Source: Bacteroidota bacterium
GTDB taxonomy: Bacteria; Bacteroidota; Bacteroidia; Bacteroidales; UBA932
Length of the DNA stretch: 5,725 nucleotides
Direction: 5' to 3'
Assembly: GCA_017860395.1 (NCBI GenBank)
Contig: JAGDMC010000104.1
Span: forward strand, 1 to 5,725
Of this stretch, positions 5,673 through 5,725 are shown in pieces. The translations under genes and the position numbers were made by a program. Every line of letters starts with the position of its first letter. Position 1 is the stretch's first letter. The notes beneath the pieces are model-generated. The model had not been told where the DNA came from. It saw only the letters and a list, made by a program, of their open reading frames with translations, and ran no database searches.

Positions 5673-5725
5673 TGTTTTTACGTTTAGAAAAATTTTATCA
5701 GTCCGATACTGTTGAGCAGTACAAA
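5672..5725 (+). CDS. Possible start of a further gene, cut by the right edge
   Basis: ATG at 5672 opens 18 codons (MFLRLEKFYQSDTVEQYK) that run off the window. The context GGGGAAAATG matches GGGGAAGATG at the start of the gene at 4640. The frame is also open upstream as far as a TAG at 5582-5584, but with no better start codon. It is too short to identify. The reading frame could be chance, although the position mirrors the first element copy. Confidence 0.4.
   Translation, partial: MFLRLEKFYQSDTVEQYK

Overview
The window looks like Bacteroidetes chromosome, probably Bacteroidales. This is inferred from the style of the glycosyltransferase and YfhO-type proteins, the weak or absent Shine-Dalgarno sequences, and one TAnnTTTG-like box. 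There was no database comparison. All genes supported here are on the + strand.

Positions 1-4473 are a tightly spaced gene run. It holds the C-terminal part of a serine beta-lactamase-fold protein (1-534, cut by the left edge), a GT4-type glycosyltransferase (561-1910), and a large YfhO-family polytopic membrane protein (1915-4473). The 26-nt and 4-nt gaps suggest co-transcription, at least for the last two. A cytoplasmic GT4 enzyme next to a GT-C-like membrane protein points to building or decorating a lipid-linked or surface glycan. The YfhO-type protein carries an Ala/Ser/Thr-rich linker with a recent-looking 8-codon tandem duplication.

Positions 4474-5725 have a different character. Two short genes of unknown function (4640-5041, one N-terminal membrane segment; 5134-5610, two N-terminal membrane segments) lie between two copies of a composite intergenic element. 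Each copy has a GC-rich terminator-like hairpin containing GCACCTTGC, then inverted copies of the palindrome TTTCCCC(A/T)GGGGAAA, and ends exactly at an ATG. In copy 1 the 20-bp arms are perfect inverted repeats separated by a 68-bp AT-rich segment, and the ATG at 4640 starts two bases after the right arm. In copy 2 the arms are 20 bp each around a single T, and the last base is the A of the ATG at 5672, which opens a reading frame cut by the right edge. A separate terminator-like hairpin lies between the two small genes.

This repeated terminator plus double-palindrome plus start-codon module is the main unexplained structure. It could be a small repetitive (MITE- or REP-like) element, an operator or translation-control element, or, for copy 1, an invertible segment. 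The sequence alone does not decide between these. No RNA genes, CRISPR arrays or transposases were seen. No gene-free stretch exceeds 300 bases.
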